A stretch of DNA of 64,000 nucleotides. Origin: AAA044-D11 sp965268275. GTDB taxonomy: Bacteria; Actinomycetota; Actinomycetes; Nanopelagicales; Nanopelagicaceae. The first letter of the stretch is position 1; the number at the start of each line of letters is the position of its first letter. Shown piece after piece: positions 1 to 8,413 of the stretch. Both the position numbers and the translations under genes were made by a program. Location of the stretch: assembly GCA_965268275.1 (NCBI GenBank), contig OZ254168.1, positions 248,001 through 312,000 on the forward strand. Direction: 5' to 3'. A model generated the notes under the pieces. The model ran no database searches and was not told the DNA's origin. It was given only the letters and a program-made list of their open reading frames with translations.

Positions 1-1
1 T

Positions 2-841
2 CACTTGCTCTCTTCGCTTTCAGTGAATTTATCTGGAATTAAAGTAGTTGTTGATTGTGCAAATGGCGCAGCATCAGAAGTTGCACCTGAAGTTTATGCA
101 CGTGCTGGAGCTGAAGTTGTTGCTATTTCAAATCAGCCCAATGGCTTGAACATTAATGATAATTGTGGGTCTACTCACCTCGATAATTTGATAGCAGAAG
201 TAAAGAGACACGGCGCTGATTTAGGGATTGCTCATGATGGCGATGCCGATCGATGTCTAGCAATTGATGCAGATGGAAATTTGATTGATGGCGATTATAT
301 TTTGGCGATTTTGGCCAAGGAATTTAAAGTCCAAACCGTTGTCGGAACTGTAATGACTAACCTTGGATTCATAAAGGCGATGACCGAAACCGGAATTGCA
401 TTTGAAAAGACACCGGTAGGCGATCGTTATGTTTTAGAAAATATGTTGGCTAACGGACACAAGCTTGGCGGCGAACAATCTGGCCACATAATTATGAGAG
501 ATTTTGCAAATACTGGTGATGGTTTACTAACAGCGCTTCAACTCATGTCCGTCATGGCAAAGTCTAAGAAATCTCTAAAAGAACTTGCAAAAATTATGGT
601 TCGTTTCCCACAAGTATTGATAAATGTCGATGGGGTAAATAAAGCAAATCTCACAACCTCAAAAGCGATTGCTGCTGCAATCGGAGATAATGAATCAAAG
701 CTCGGAGCAAATGGTCGAATTTTGCTACGCGCATCAGGGACTGAACCTTTGGTAAGAGTTATGGTGGAAGCCGAGAGCGAGGTTGTGGCTGGCGAAATCG
801 CTCAGAAACTAGCAACGCTAGTAAGATTAGAACTCTCTTAA
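2..841 (+). CDS. glmM: Phosphoglucosamine mutase, C-terminal part (5' end outside window)
   Basis: Converts glucosamine-6-phosphate to glucosamine-1-phosphate, the step after GlmS on the way to UDP-GlcNAc. The frame is open from the window edge, so the N-terminal domain with the phosphoserine loop is missing here; about 280 of the usual ~445 residues are present. Seen: the metal-binding loop DGDADR (from base 236), the sugar-binding GEQSGH motif and the C-terminal phosphate-binding RASGTEPLVRVM motif. These fit the phosphohexomutase family, and the adjacent glmS supports GlmM over other members. The TTG at base 5 is an artefact of the window edge, not a start. Confidence 0.93.
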   Translation, partial: HLLSSLSVNLSGIKVVVDCANGAASEVAPEVYARAGAEVVAISNQPNGLNINDNCGSTHLDNLIAEVKRHGADLGIAHDGDADRCLAIDADGNLIDGDYILAILAKEFKVQTVVGTVMTNLGFIKAMTETGIAFEKTPVGDRYVLENMLANGHKLGGEQSGHIIMRDFANTGDGLLTALQLMSVMAKSKKSLKELAKIMVRFPQVLINVDGVNKANLTTSKAIAAAIGDNESKLGANGRILLRASGTEPLVRVMVEAESEVVAGEIAQKLATLVRLELS

Positions 842-871
842 CTCTCCTAAATTAACGAAGGAGCTTTTTCT

Positions 872-2692
872 ATGTGTGGCATTGTTGGTTACACCGGCAA
901 AGAACTCGCACTTGCTCCAGTTTTAGAAGGACTACGCAAACTCGAATATCGCGGGTATGACTCTGCCGGAATTGCGCTCATAACTGGCGCCGGTGAAAAA
1001 CTTTGGATTGAAAAACGCGCCGGAAAATTGGGAAATCTAGAAGAGATCTTGGGAGATAAAACTCCAAATTCGCATAGCGGAATCGGCCACACGAGATGGG
1101 CTACACATGGCGGACCTACAGATGCGAATGCACATCCACATTTAGATAACGAAGGAAAATTAGCGGTAATTCATAATGGAATTATTGAAAATTACCTAGA
1201 GCTTCGCCAGCAGCTAGAAAAAGCTGGACATACATTTAAATCTGAGACAGATAGCGAATCTGTTGCGCATCTATTAAGTGATTCACGCAAAAAACACGGT
1301 GGTAATTTAGCCGCTGCGATGCGTGAAGTATGCCAACTTCTGCGAGGCTCTTTTACATTGCTTGCAATCCACAGCGATCAACCAGGGCGTATCGTCGGAG
1401 CCCGCAGAAATTCACCGTTGGTCGTTGGTGTTGGTGTTGGTGAGAACTTCCTGGCTTCAGATGTATCGGCATTTATCTCACACACCAAGCGTGCACTAGA
1501 ACTTGGGCAAGATGAAGTCGCAGATATTACTGCAGATGAAATCATCATCACAAATCTTGCTGGAAAAGTTCTGCCACATAATGAATATGAAATTTCCTGG
1601 GATGCAAGTGCGGCCGAGCGTGGTGGATTTGAGCATTTCATGCTTAAGGAAATTTTCGAGCAACCAAAAGCGATTGCTGACACCTTACTGGGACGAATTT
1701 CTGGCCTGGGAAGTGATGTAACAAAGGGAATTGATTTAAAGGATATAGATAAAGTTGTAATCATTGCTTGCGGAACGGCTTACCACGCAGGTTTAGTCGG
1801 GAAATATGCAATTGAGAAATGGGCAAACATTGCTGTTGATGTTGAACTCGCATCTGAATATCGCTATCGCGAGCCGAGCGTTAATAAGAAAACTTTGTTG
1901 ATTCCAATTTCACAATCAGGTGAAACTATGGACACCTTGATGGCAATGAGATATGCCAAAGAGAAGGGCGCAAAGGTATTTTCAGTTTGTAATACAAATG
2001 GTTCAACGATTCCTCGCGAATCAGATGCCGTTCTTTACACTCATGCTGGTCCAGAGATTGCAGTTGCATCAACTAAGGCGTTCGAAACCCAACTAATCGC
2101 TATGTATTTGATGGGGCTGCACTTAGGTCGGATCCGGGGCACAATATCTGCCAGTTTGATGGCGGAAATTGAGACCGAACTTGCAGAGCTTCCTGCAAAG
2201 GTTGAACAAGTTTTGGAGACAGTAGAACCGCTACGTGAATTAACTAGAAAATTTAGTAAATCAACTTCGATGTTGTTTTTAGGAAGACATATTGGATATC
2301 CAACTGCTTTAGAGGGCGCACTAAAATTAAAAGAGTTGGCGTATATGCATGCTGAAGGTTTTGCTGGTGGCGAACTAAAGCATGGTCCAATTGCTTTGAT
2401 TGAATCAGGAACTCCGGTCGTCGCAATAATGCCCGCAGCTGGTTCGCTGTTAGCCGAGAAAATGGCATCAAATATTCAAGAGGTAAAGGCCAGAGGCGCA
2501 GTCGTTATTTCGATTGCAGATTCACCCTTAGCCGCCGCCGATTATCTCGTGCGAATCCCGAGCACTCATGAATTTTTGCAACCAGTTTTGTCGGTTGTTC
2601 CGCTGCAAGTTATCGCATACGAAATGGCGATTGCCCGTGGCAATGATGTTGATCAACCCCGCAATCTCGCCAAGTCAGTGACAGTTGAGTGA
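872..2692 (+). CDS. glmS: Glutamine--fructose-6-phosphate aminotransferase (isomerizing)
   Basis: Makes glucosamine-6-phosphate from fructose-6-phosphate and glutamine; entry to amino-sugar and peptidoglycan synthesis in the cytoplasm. 606 residues, normal length. The protein begins MCGIVGYTG, so Cys2 becomes the N-terminal nucleophile of the class II glutaminase domain (about residues 1-220). Two SIS sugar-isomerase domains follow, with ACGTAYHAG near residue 300 and SQSGETMDT near 350, and the typical LAKSVTVE end. A Shine-Dalgarno sequence (GAAGGAG) stands about 9 bases before the ATG. It lies 30 bases after glmM and the next gene starts at its stop, so co-transcription is likely. No glmS ribozyme is seen, as expected outside Firmicutes. 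Confidence 0.97.
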   Translation: MCGIVGYTGKELALAPVLEGLRKLEYRGYDSAGIALITGAGEKLWIEKRAGKLGNLEEILGDKTPNSHSGIGHTRWATHGGPTDANAHPHLDNEGKLAVIHNGIIENYLELRQQLEKAGHTFKSETDSESVAHLLSDSRKKHGGNLAAAMREVCQLLRGSFTLLAIHSDQPGRIVGARRNSPLVVGVGVGENFLASDVSAFISHTKRALELGQDEVADITADEIIITNLAGKVLPHNEYEISWDASAAERGGFEHFMLKEIFEQPKAIADTLLGRISGLGSDVTKGIDLKDIDKVVIIACGTAYHAGLVGKYAIEKWANIAVDVELASEYRYREPSVNKKTLLIPISQSGETMDTLMAMRYAKEKGAKVFSVCNTNGSTIPRESDAVLYTHAGPEIAVASTKAFETQLIAMYLMGLHLGRIRGTISASLMAEIETELAELPAKVEQVLETVEPLRELTRKFSKSTSMLFLGRHIGYPTALEGALKLKELAYMHAEGFAGGELKHGPIALIESGTPVVAIMPAAGSLLAEKMASNIQEVKARGAVVISIADSPLAAADYLVRIPSTHEFLQPVLSVVPLQVIAYEMAIARGNDVDQPRNLAKSVTVE

Positions 2693-2693
2693 A

Positions 2694-3365
2694 ATGAAAA
2701 CTGAGCTTGAAGATAAACGGCGTGCCGAGATGTTTCACGCCCTTCGGGTATCCGGACTTTTGCTTTTGGGATTTCTCTTCATTACTCAACAAGTTCTTAC
2801 CCGAGGTTGGATTTACGAACTAGATCATTACATTTTGAATCTAAAGAATCCAAAATTCAAGGGTCTAGCTGGTCATATTTTGATTGGACTAGATGATCTT
2901 GGTCTGCGTTGGTTTACGGCAACCGTATTACTTATTTGTGCTGGCTTTATAGGCTGGAGATTTAAATCTTTTCGTCCAATAAATCTCTCACTTCTTGCTT
3001 TGCTTTCACTCAACGTTGTTGTCGGGGCTACTAAAATCTTCATAGGTAGAACCAAACCAAGACTCTCAATCGATGTTTTATTTGCAAATGGCATGTCATA
3101 TCCAAGTGGGCACGCTTCGAACGCCCTTGTAAGTTGGGGACTGCTGGCATATCTGATTTATAGATACACAAATCGTGCACCATTCAACGGAATTAATTTA
3201 TATCCGATTGTTGGGTTGATAACCTTTATCGTAGTTATGGTCTCTTTAATCAGAAATACTCATTGGTTCTCAGATTTAATTGGCGGCGTGTTTATTGGTG
3301 GTTCACTGCTTGTGGCAGTCATTGCAATTGATCGATTTTTCCCCTCGAAGAAGCAGCCTTCGTGA
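2694..3365 (+). CDS. PAP2-family membrane phosphatase
   Basis: Likely removes phosphate from a lipid phosphate or polyprenyl diphosphate at the membrane. About 223 residues with roughly five or six hydrophobic segments. The second PAP2 motif is clear (YPSGHASN). The first appears as K-x6-KP instead of K-x6-RP. The third keeps the His and Asp (HWFSD), but the Arg six residues before the His is Ser, with an Arg only three before it, so catalysis may differ from textbook members. A TTG at 2685 inside the end of glmS is an alternative start; the ATG one base after the glmS stop is preferred. Lying between glmS and acpS it could serve undecaprenyl-phosphate recycling, which is inference. Confidence 0.8.
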   Translation: MKTELEDKRRAEMFHALRVSGLLLLGFLFITQQVLTRGWIYELDHYILNLKNPKFKGLAGHILIGLDDLGLRWFTATVLLICAGFIGWRFKSFRPINLSLLALLSLNVVVGATKIFIGRTKPRLSIDVLFANGMSYPSGHASNALVSWGLLAYLIYRYTNRAPFNGINLYPIVGLITFIVVMVSLIRNTHWFSDLIGGVFIGGSLLVAVIAIDRFFPSKKQPS

Positions 3366-3715
3366 TGAGTTCTATTTTGGGAATCGGTATCGACGTTGTT
3401 GCAATAGATCGGTTTCAAGAATCTCTTGAGCGTACTCCGGGACTTTTGAAGCGAGTGTTTACGCCTAACGAAGCTAAGTTAAATGCTTCAAGTTTGGCGG
3501 CTAGGTTCGCAGCAAAAGAAGCTTTAGCAAAGGCACTTAATGCAAAGGCGGCATTTAATTGGCAAGAGGCCGAAGTTGTAAATGAAGTTACGGGCAAGCC
3601 CGTTTTTCAGTTCTCTGGAGAAATGGCAGTTCGACTTGCTGGACATAACGTTCATCTAACGCTCTCGCATGATGCTGGAATTGCATCTGCCATGGTGATA
3701 GTTGAGGTCAAATAA
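3365..3715 (+). CDS. acpS: Holo-[acyl-carrier-protein] synthase
   Basis: Transfers 4'-phosphopantetheine from CoA to acyl carrier protein. 116 residues, the usual size. Seen: the N-terminal GIGIDVVAIDRF with the metal-binding Asp, and RFAAKEALAKAL, the family signature with the second metal ligand Glu. The end (LSHDAGIASAMVIVE) also matches. The ATG shares its A with the TGA stop of the PAP2 gene; a GTG one codon earlier is possible. Its stop overlaps the alr start in TAATG. The order glmS-acpS-alr is common in actinobacteria, although the NAD(P)HX-repair gene nnr often found here is missing. Confidence 0.94.
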   Translation: MSSILGIGIDVVAIDRFQESLERTPGLLKRVFTPNEAKLNASSLAARFAAKEALAKALNAKAAFNWQEAEVVNEVTGKPVFQFSGEMAVRLAGHNVHLTLSHDAGIASAMVIVEVK

Positions 3716-4809
3716 TGCGTGCATTTGTTGAGGTAAATCTAAAGGCAATTTCAAATAACATTAGATTAGTTAAATCCAAGACGTCGTCAGAAATTCTTGC
3801 AGTCGTAAAAGCTGATGCATATGGTCACGGACTTGTGCCGGTAGCCAAATGCGCAATCGAAGCTGGTGCAACTTGGTTAGGTGTAGCGCTACTTGAAGAG
3901 GCAATACTTCTAAGAGAAGCCGGCATAAGAGCACCAATTATTTCGTGGTTGACGCCACCGAGTTCTGATTTTAAGAGAGCAATTGAACTTGATATAGATC
4001 TAGCAATTCCTTCGATTAAACATCTAGAACTAATTGTCGCCGCTGGTAAGGCGCTTGGCAAGAAACCAAGAGTTCACATTGAAGTTGATACCGGCATGAC
4101 TCGTGGTGGATTGCTAGGAGAGTGGTCAGAGTTTTTGATTGCGGCAACAGGAGCAGAGATTGAAGTTGTTGGATTTTGGTCACATTTTGCTCGAGCAGAT
4201 GAGCCAAATGAAATTGCTAACCAGAATCAACTAGCGGATTTTGAGAAAAAGTTGGTGCAATTAATTGAAGTTGGGATTACTCCGGAATATATCCACCTTG
4301 CAAATTCAGCAGCAACTCTCACAAATCCAAACTCACATAAGAGCATTATTCGCTTAGGGATTGCTATGTATGGACTGAGTCCCGACGTAAAAACGCTTGG
4401 CTCATCACAAGATTTAGAACTCGAACCTGCCATGACGCTAAAAGCAGAGATCCAATTAGTAAAGCGAGTTCCGGCCGGTTCACCTGTTGGATACGGTGCT
4501 ACTCAAATCACTTCGAGCGATACCAAGCTTGCAATAATCACTATGGGGTATGCCGATGGAATTACACGAAATACAAGTAGTGCAGCCGGCGTTTTTGCTG
4601 CAGGACGCAAGGCTCCAATTATTGGCCGGGTTTCTATGGATCAATTCGTAGTAGACCTTGGGGCTGACTCAAATGCAGTATCAGGAGAGATTGTTGAAGT
4701 ATTTGGGGCACTTGGATATTCGGTTGATGATTGGGCCGCGGCATCAGGAACAATCAATTATGAAATTGTTACGCGAATTGCCGCTCGCGTGCCTAGAATC
4801 TACGCGTGA
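3715..4809 (+). CDS. alr: Alanine racemase
   Basis: PLP enzyme interconverting L- and D-alanine for peptidoglycan. 364 residues. The N-terminal TIM barrel carries VVKADAYGHG, whose Lys forms the PLP Schiff base; the C-terminal part has GYADGITR and the RVSMDQ region of fold-type III racemases. The ATG overlaps the acpS stop by one base and the stop overlaps the start of the next ABC ATPase gene as GTGA, so the importer genes that follow may be read from the same message. In most actinobacteria tsaE follows alr; here an importer locus of about 6.6 kb lies between them. Confidence 0.97.
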   Translation: MRAFVEVNLKAISNNIRLVKSKTSSEILAVVKADAYGHGLVPVAKCAIEAGATWLGVALLEEAILLREAGIRAPIISWLTPPSSDFKRAIELDIDLAIPSIKHLELIVAAGKALGKKPRVHIEVDTGMTRGGLLGEWSEFLIAATGAEIEVVGFWSHFARADEPNEIANQNQLADFEKKLVQLIEVGITPEYIHLANSAATLTNPNSHKSIIRLGIAMYGLSPDVKTLGSSQDLELEPAMTLKAEIQLVKRVPAGSPVGYGATQITSSDTKLAIITMGYADGITRNTSSAAGVFAAGRKAPIIGRVSMDQFVVDLGADSNAVSGEIVEVFGALGYSVDDWAAASGTINYEIVTRIAARVPRIYA

Positions 4810-5594
4810 ACTCCACCCAACTAGCCCTATCCAACCTCTCGGTTTCATTCGGAGGAGTCAAGGCGCTAACCGATGTTTCGTTAACTGTTCCAAAAAATAG
4901 CGTTGTTGGATTGATTGGCCCTAATGGCGCAGGCAAGACCACGGTTTTCAATTGCATTTCAGGACTAGTTAAAAGTGATTCCGGAACTTTTGAATTTGAT
5001 GGAGTAAAAAGAGCGTTTCCTAAACCGCACGAACTAGTTGGCCTTGGGATTACCCGAACACTTCAAGGCGTAGGACTATTCAATGAGTTATCTGTTCTGC
5101 AAAATGTAATGGTCGGTGCAGATAAAAAATATAAGCCTAATTTTGTAAAAGAAATTTTAGGGTTATCTGGAAGAACTGAAGCTAACTTAGTAGAGCGCGC
5201 TGAAGAAGCCTTAGCCTGGGTTGGCGGAGCATCTTTGATTGGTCGCGAACCATCCGAGCTAAGTTATCCAGATTCAAAGCGCGTTGCTTTAGCACGTGCG
5301 CTAGTTATTAACCCAACCTTGTTACTTCTGGATGAACCTGCTGCAGGATTGGGACAAGACGATATTGATGCGTTAGCAGTTCTTATTCGTCAATTGAAAC
5401 GACGCTGTTCAATCTTGATCGTTGAGCATCATGTTGATTTCGTTCGTGATATTTCAGATTCGGTAAATGTTTTGAACTTCGGAAAGTTAATTGCTTCTGG
5501 AACTTACGATGAGGTCAAACAGAATCCCGCGGTTATTGAAGCTTATTTAGGACATAGCGATAAACCTGATGAGAATTCAAAACTAGGCTCCTAA
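4806..5594 (+). CDS. livG: Branched-chain amino acid-type ABC transporter, ATP-binding protein LivG
   Basis: One of two ATPases of a hydrophobic amino acid (HAAT/Liv) type importer. 262 residues. Walker A is GPNGAGKTT near residue 38, Walker B plus catalytic Glu is LLLLDEPAAG, and the H-loop is VEHHVD. The signature is unusual: LSYPDSKR, where LivG proteins normally have L-x-YGQQ-R and ABC ATPases LSGGQ, so the signature Gly and Gln are replaced. The GTG start overlaps the alr stop by four bases. Family is certain; the actual substrate (branched-chain amino acids, amides, urea and so on) cannot be told from sequence. Confidence 0.92.
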   Translation: MNSTQLALSNLSVSFGGVKALTDVSLTVPKNSVVGLIGPNGAGKTTVFNCISGLVKSDSGTFEFDGVKRAFPKPHELVGLGITRTLQGVGLFNELSVLQNVMVGADKKYKPNFVKEILGLSGRTEANLVERAEEALAWVGGASLIGREPSELSYPDSKRVALARALVINPTLLLLDEPAAGLGQDDIDALAVLIRQLKRRCSILIVEHHVDFVRDISDSVNVLNFGKLIASGTYDEVKQNPAVIEAYLGHSDKPDENSKLGS

Positions 5595-6307
5595 TGCTAA
5601 AAATCTCTAATTTAGTTACCGAGTTTGCATCGATTAAAGCACTCAATGACATTTCATTTCAAGCAAAGCCCGGTTGCATAACAACGGTTATCGGAGCCAA
5701 TGGCGCGGGTAAGAGCACATTGCTTAGAACTATTTCTGGACTTGAAAGACCTACTAGTGGATCTATTACCTGGTATGACGAAGAGCTTACGAACAAAAGT
5801 GTTGAAGCGATTGTCAGAAGTGGAATTGCTCAAGTTCCAGAAGGTCACGCAGTTATTTCACAACTTAGCGTTGCCGAAAATATTGAATTAGGTGGATTAT
5901 TTCGTAAGCGAATAGCTCGTGGTGATTTAGAAATCGCGACAAAAGAAGTTTATGAACTCTTCCCAATTCTCTTTGAACGTCGCCGTGAACCTGCTGGTTC
6001 ACTTTCGGGTGGCGAGCGACAGATGCTTGCAATCAGCCGCGCACTTGTTTCAAGGCCAAAGTTGTTATTGCTAGATGAACCTTCTCTGGGCCTAGCGCCA
6101 CTTATTTCGGCACAGATAATTAGCATCGTAAATGAATTATGTAAATCAACTGGACTTACTGTTTTACTTGTAGAACAGAATGCAAATACTGCACTTGCCG
6201 TAGCAGATCATGGAATTTTGCTCGCCCTTGGCAAAGTAGTTGCCGATATGCCGGCAAAAGAATTGATTGCTGCCTCTGCCCTTCGAGCCGCTTACTTGGG
6301 GTATTAA
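5594..6307 (+). CDS. livF: Branched-chain amino acid-type ABC transporter, ATP-binding protein LivF
   Basis: Second ATPase of the importer, expected to pair with LivG. 237 residues. Walker A is GANGAGKST, the signature LSGGERQMLAISRAL is intact, and Walker B is LLLLDEPSLGLAP. The H-loop position reads VEQN, with Gln for His, which is normal for LivF. The ATG overlaps the livG stop by one base (TAATG), and livH starts on the next base after its own stop. Because LivF supplies the intact signature and LivG the intact His, one of the two ATP sites of the heterodimer looks complete and the other degenerate. Confidence 0.94.
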   Translation: MLKISNLVTEFASIKALNDISFQAKPGCITTVIGANGAGKSTLLRTISGLERPTSGSITWYDEELTNKSVEAIVRSGIAQVPEGHAVISQLSVAENIELGGLFRKRIARGDLEIATKEVYELFPILFERRREPAGSLSGGERQMLAISRALVSRPKLLLLDEPSLGLAPLISAQIISIVNELCKSTGLTVLLVEQNANTALAVADHGILLALGKVVADMPAKELIAASALRAAYLGY

Positions 6308-7219
6308 ATGAATTCATTTTTAACGGCCTTCTTTTCAGGGACTTCGCAGGGTGCAATCTATGCACTTGTTTCACTTGGCCTAGTTCTAGTTTGGCGGGGC
6401 GCTGGTGTTGTTAATTTCGCCCAGATGGGTCAGGCGATGTTCACTACCTATATCGCTTCCCAATTGATTCAGAATAATTATTCCTATTGGAGCGCCTTTG
6501 TAATTGCACTTGTTGCTGGCGCAATTCTTGGCGCGCTTGTTGATCTTGGTTTAATGCGACCATTAACTTCTCGCAAGAATTCACAGTTATTGAATAGTCA
6601 ATCAATGCGAACAACAATTCCGGTTATCGCCTCACTTGGAATTCTTGGCGTTTTAAAGTCAGTGGCCGGAATTCTCTGGGCTGGCGAAGAGCGCGGATTT
6701 CCAACTCCAGTTGCCGCAACTGGCCTAAAAATAGGCAACACTGACTTGGCAATAACTGGTTTTGATCTATTCGTAATCGGAGTTGTATTTCTTACCTTAG
6801 TTTTAACAACCATCTTCTTTACAAGAACTGGCATGGGACTTGCAATGCGTGCAAGTGCGCTAAATCCTGAGGTAACAAGACTTAGTGGAATTAGAGTCGG
6901 TTCAGTTAGAACTTTGAGTTGGGCAATTTCAGGAACCGCTTCATCACTTGCGGGTCTCCTGGTTACTCCAAAGACAAATCTTTCACCAAACACTTTGGAT
7001 CTACTTTTGATTGTTGGCTTTACCGCTGCGGTAGTTGGCGGACTTACAAGTTTGGCCGGTTCAGTCTTAGGTGGATTCATTCTGGGATATGTAATCGCCT
7101 TTGTTAACGTTTATACCGCTCCAGAGAATGTATTCCTTGCAATTCTAATCTTCTTGCTTCTAGCTCTTTTCTTACGACCACAGGGAATTCTCGGCAGCAA
7201 GGAGGTGCGTCGTGTCTAA
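6308..7219 (+). CDS. livH: Branched-chain amino acid-type ABC transporter permease LivH
   Basis: First membrane subunit of the importer. 303 residues, about eight hydrophobic segments. It begins in the style typical of LivH (SGTSQGAIYALVSLGLVLVWRG region, residues 9-29), and the Gly-rich stretch AAVVGGLTSLAGSVLGGFILG is the conserved coupling region of the family. It starts directly after the livF stop and overlaps livM by eight bases. Lies in the plasma membrane and forms the translocation path with LivM. Confidence 0.92.
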   Translation: MNSFLTAFFSGTSQGAIYALVSLGLVLVWRGAGVVNFAQMGQAMFTTYIASQLIQNNYSYWSAFVIALVAGAILGALVDLGLMRPLTSRKNSQLLNSQSMRTTIPVIASLGILGVLKSVAGILWAGEERGFPTPVAATGLKIGNTDLAITGFDLFVIGVVFLTLVLTTIFFTRTGMGLAMRASALNPEVTRLSGIRVGSVRTLSWAISGTASSLAGLLVTPKTNLSPNTLDLLLIVGFTAAVVGGLTSLAGSVLGGFILGYVIAFVNVYTAPENVFLAILIFLLLALFLRPQGILGSKEVRRV

Positions 7220-8219
7220 AGTAAAAACTCATAAAGTCATTGGATTTCGGAGCACTCGGGTTTCAATTATTTTTTTCCTGTTTATTCTTTTGCTTTCGAT
7301 GCAATTTGGTCCTTATAACCAATTTCAATTAGCAAACATTGCTACGTTGTTGATAGCAGTCCTATCGATCACCTTGTTGACAGGCGCTTCAGGTCAAATA
7401 TCTTTGGGCCAAGGTGCAATCATGGCAGTTGGTGGGTATAGCGCGGCTCTTCTAGTTACCAAGCTTGAGATTTCGATGTGGCTGGCCTTTGTCCTTTCAA
7501 TATTTATCTCTGCTCTTTTTGGACTCTTTTTAGGACTTGCAGCAGCAAGATTGAGCGGACCATATTTAGCGGGAACAACTTTGGTAATGGCACTAGCAAT
7601 CCCATCTATCGCAATTAGATTTGAATCCTTGTTTGCTGGGGATATCGGATTTAGTGTTGATTACGGATATCCACCTGATTGGCTAACAAATTTAATTGGT
7701 GAAATAAGTATTGAAGAGTGGTCGCTTTATGTCGCACTACCATTTGCAGCGTTGGCTTTATTTGCAGTTTTGAATCTTTCAAATACTAGAAGCGGTCGGA
7801 CTTGGCGCGCAGTTCGCGACAATGAAGTAGCGGCTGCTCTCGCCGGGATAAATATTGCAAGAACAAAAGTCATCGCGTTTGTTTGTGCTTCAGCGTTAGC
7901 TGGTCTAGCCGGAGCCATCTATGGCTTCCGAGGTCTGGTTGGTCCAAGTGTTTATCCAACAGATCTTTCACTCTTGCTGTTAACCGCTGCGGTTATTGGC
8001 GGTCTGCGCTCAATCGGTGGTGCAATTTTTGGAACTTTTGTAATTGTTTTTCTTCCAGATTTAGTTGAAAGAGTTACTAAGTTTCTTGAGTTGCCTGAAA
8101 CCATCAGTAACTATTTACCTGCTCTTGTCATTGGACTGCTTCTTCTTATTACAGTAATTCTGAACCCGCGGGGATCGGCCGGCGCCCTGGAACATATCCG
8201 CCACCGCCACAAACATTAA
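7212..8219 (+). CDS. livM: Branched-chain amino acid-type ABC transporter permease LivM
   Basis: Second membrane subunit. 335 residues with about nine or ten hydrophobic segments; LTGASGQISLGQGAIMAVGGY near residues 57-77 is the LivM hallmark, and AVIGGLRSIGGAIFG the coupling loop. GTG start inside the end of livH, with a perfect AAGGAGG at 7199-7205 six bases before it. The tail is basic (HIRHRHKH) and probably cytoplasmic. No C-terminal ATPase domain is fused, unlike some LivM proteins. Confidence 0.92.
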   Translation: MSKVKTHKVIGFRSTRVSIIFFLFILLLSMQFGPYNQFQLANIATLLIAVLSITLLTGASGQISLGQGAIMAVGGYSAALLVTKLEISMWLAFVLSIFISALFGLFLGLAAARLSGPYLAGTTLVMALAIPSIAIRFESLFAGDIGFSVDYGYPPDWLTNLIGEISIEEWSLYVALPFAALALFAVLNLSNTRSGRTWRAVRDNEVAAALAGINIARTKVIAFVCASALAGLAGAIYGFRGLVGPSVYPTDLSLLLLTAAVIGGLRSIGGAIFGTFVIVFLPDLVERVTKFLELPETISNYLPALVIGLLLLITVILNPRGSAGALEHIRHRHKH

Positions 8220-8340
8220 GTAAGCACTAAATCTCAGAAAATACCCAAGTTTTACGCTTGATTGATGTCAGATTGTTATGAAATTCGAGCCGCATGGCAC
8301 TTCACTAGATGTTCACTATTCGTTAATCTATGAGCAGATT

Positions 8341-8367
8341 CAGGCACACCTGCCTGAGCCCATGGGC
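8341..8367 (+). repeat. Hairpin and adjacent palindrome upstream of the binding-protein gene
   Basis: CAGGCA-CACC-TGCCTG at 8341-8356 can form a 6-bp stem with a 4-base loop, and GCCCATGGGC at 8358-8367 is a perfect palindrome. Both lie in the 194-base gap between livM and the binding-protein gene, about 50 bases before its start. No T-run follows, so this is not an intrinsic terminator. It could stabilise the downstream message or bind a regulator. The rest of 8220-8413 holds nothing else I can name. Confidence 0.5.
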
Positions 8368-8413
8368 CAGAAATCTTGTCCATGATAAGAGTGCAGTAGA
8401 AAGAGTGAATGCA

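Noticed and set aside
872..890. glmS ribozyme or riboswitch upstream of glmS
   Set aside because: Only 30 bases separate glmM and glmS, with room for no more than a ribosome site.
6598..7080. Minus-strand open frame of 160 codons inside livH
   Set aside because: Antisense of a hydrophobic gene, which often leaves long open frames; nothing recognisable.
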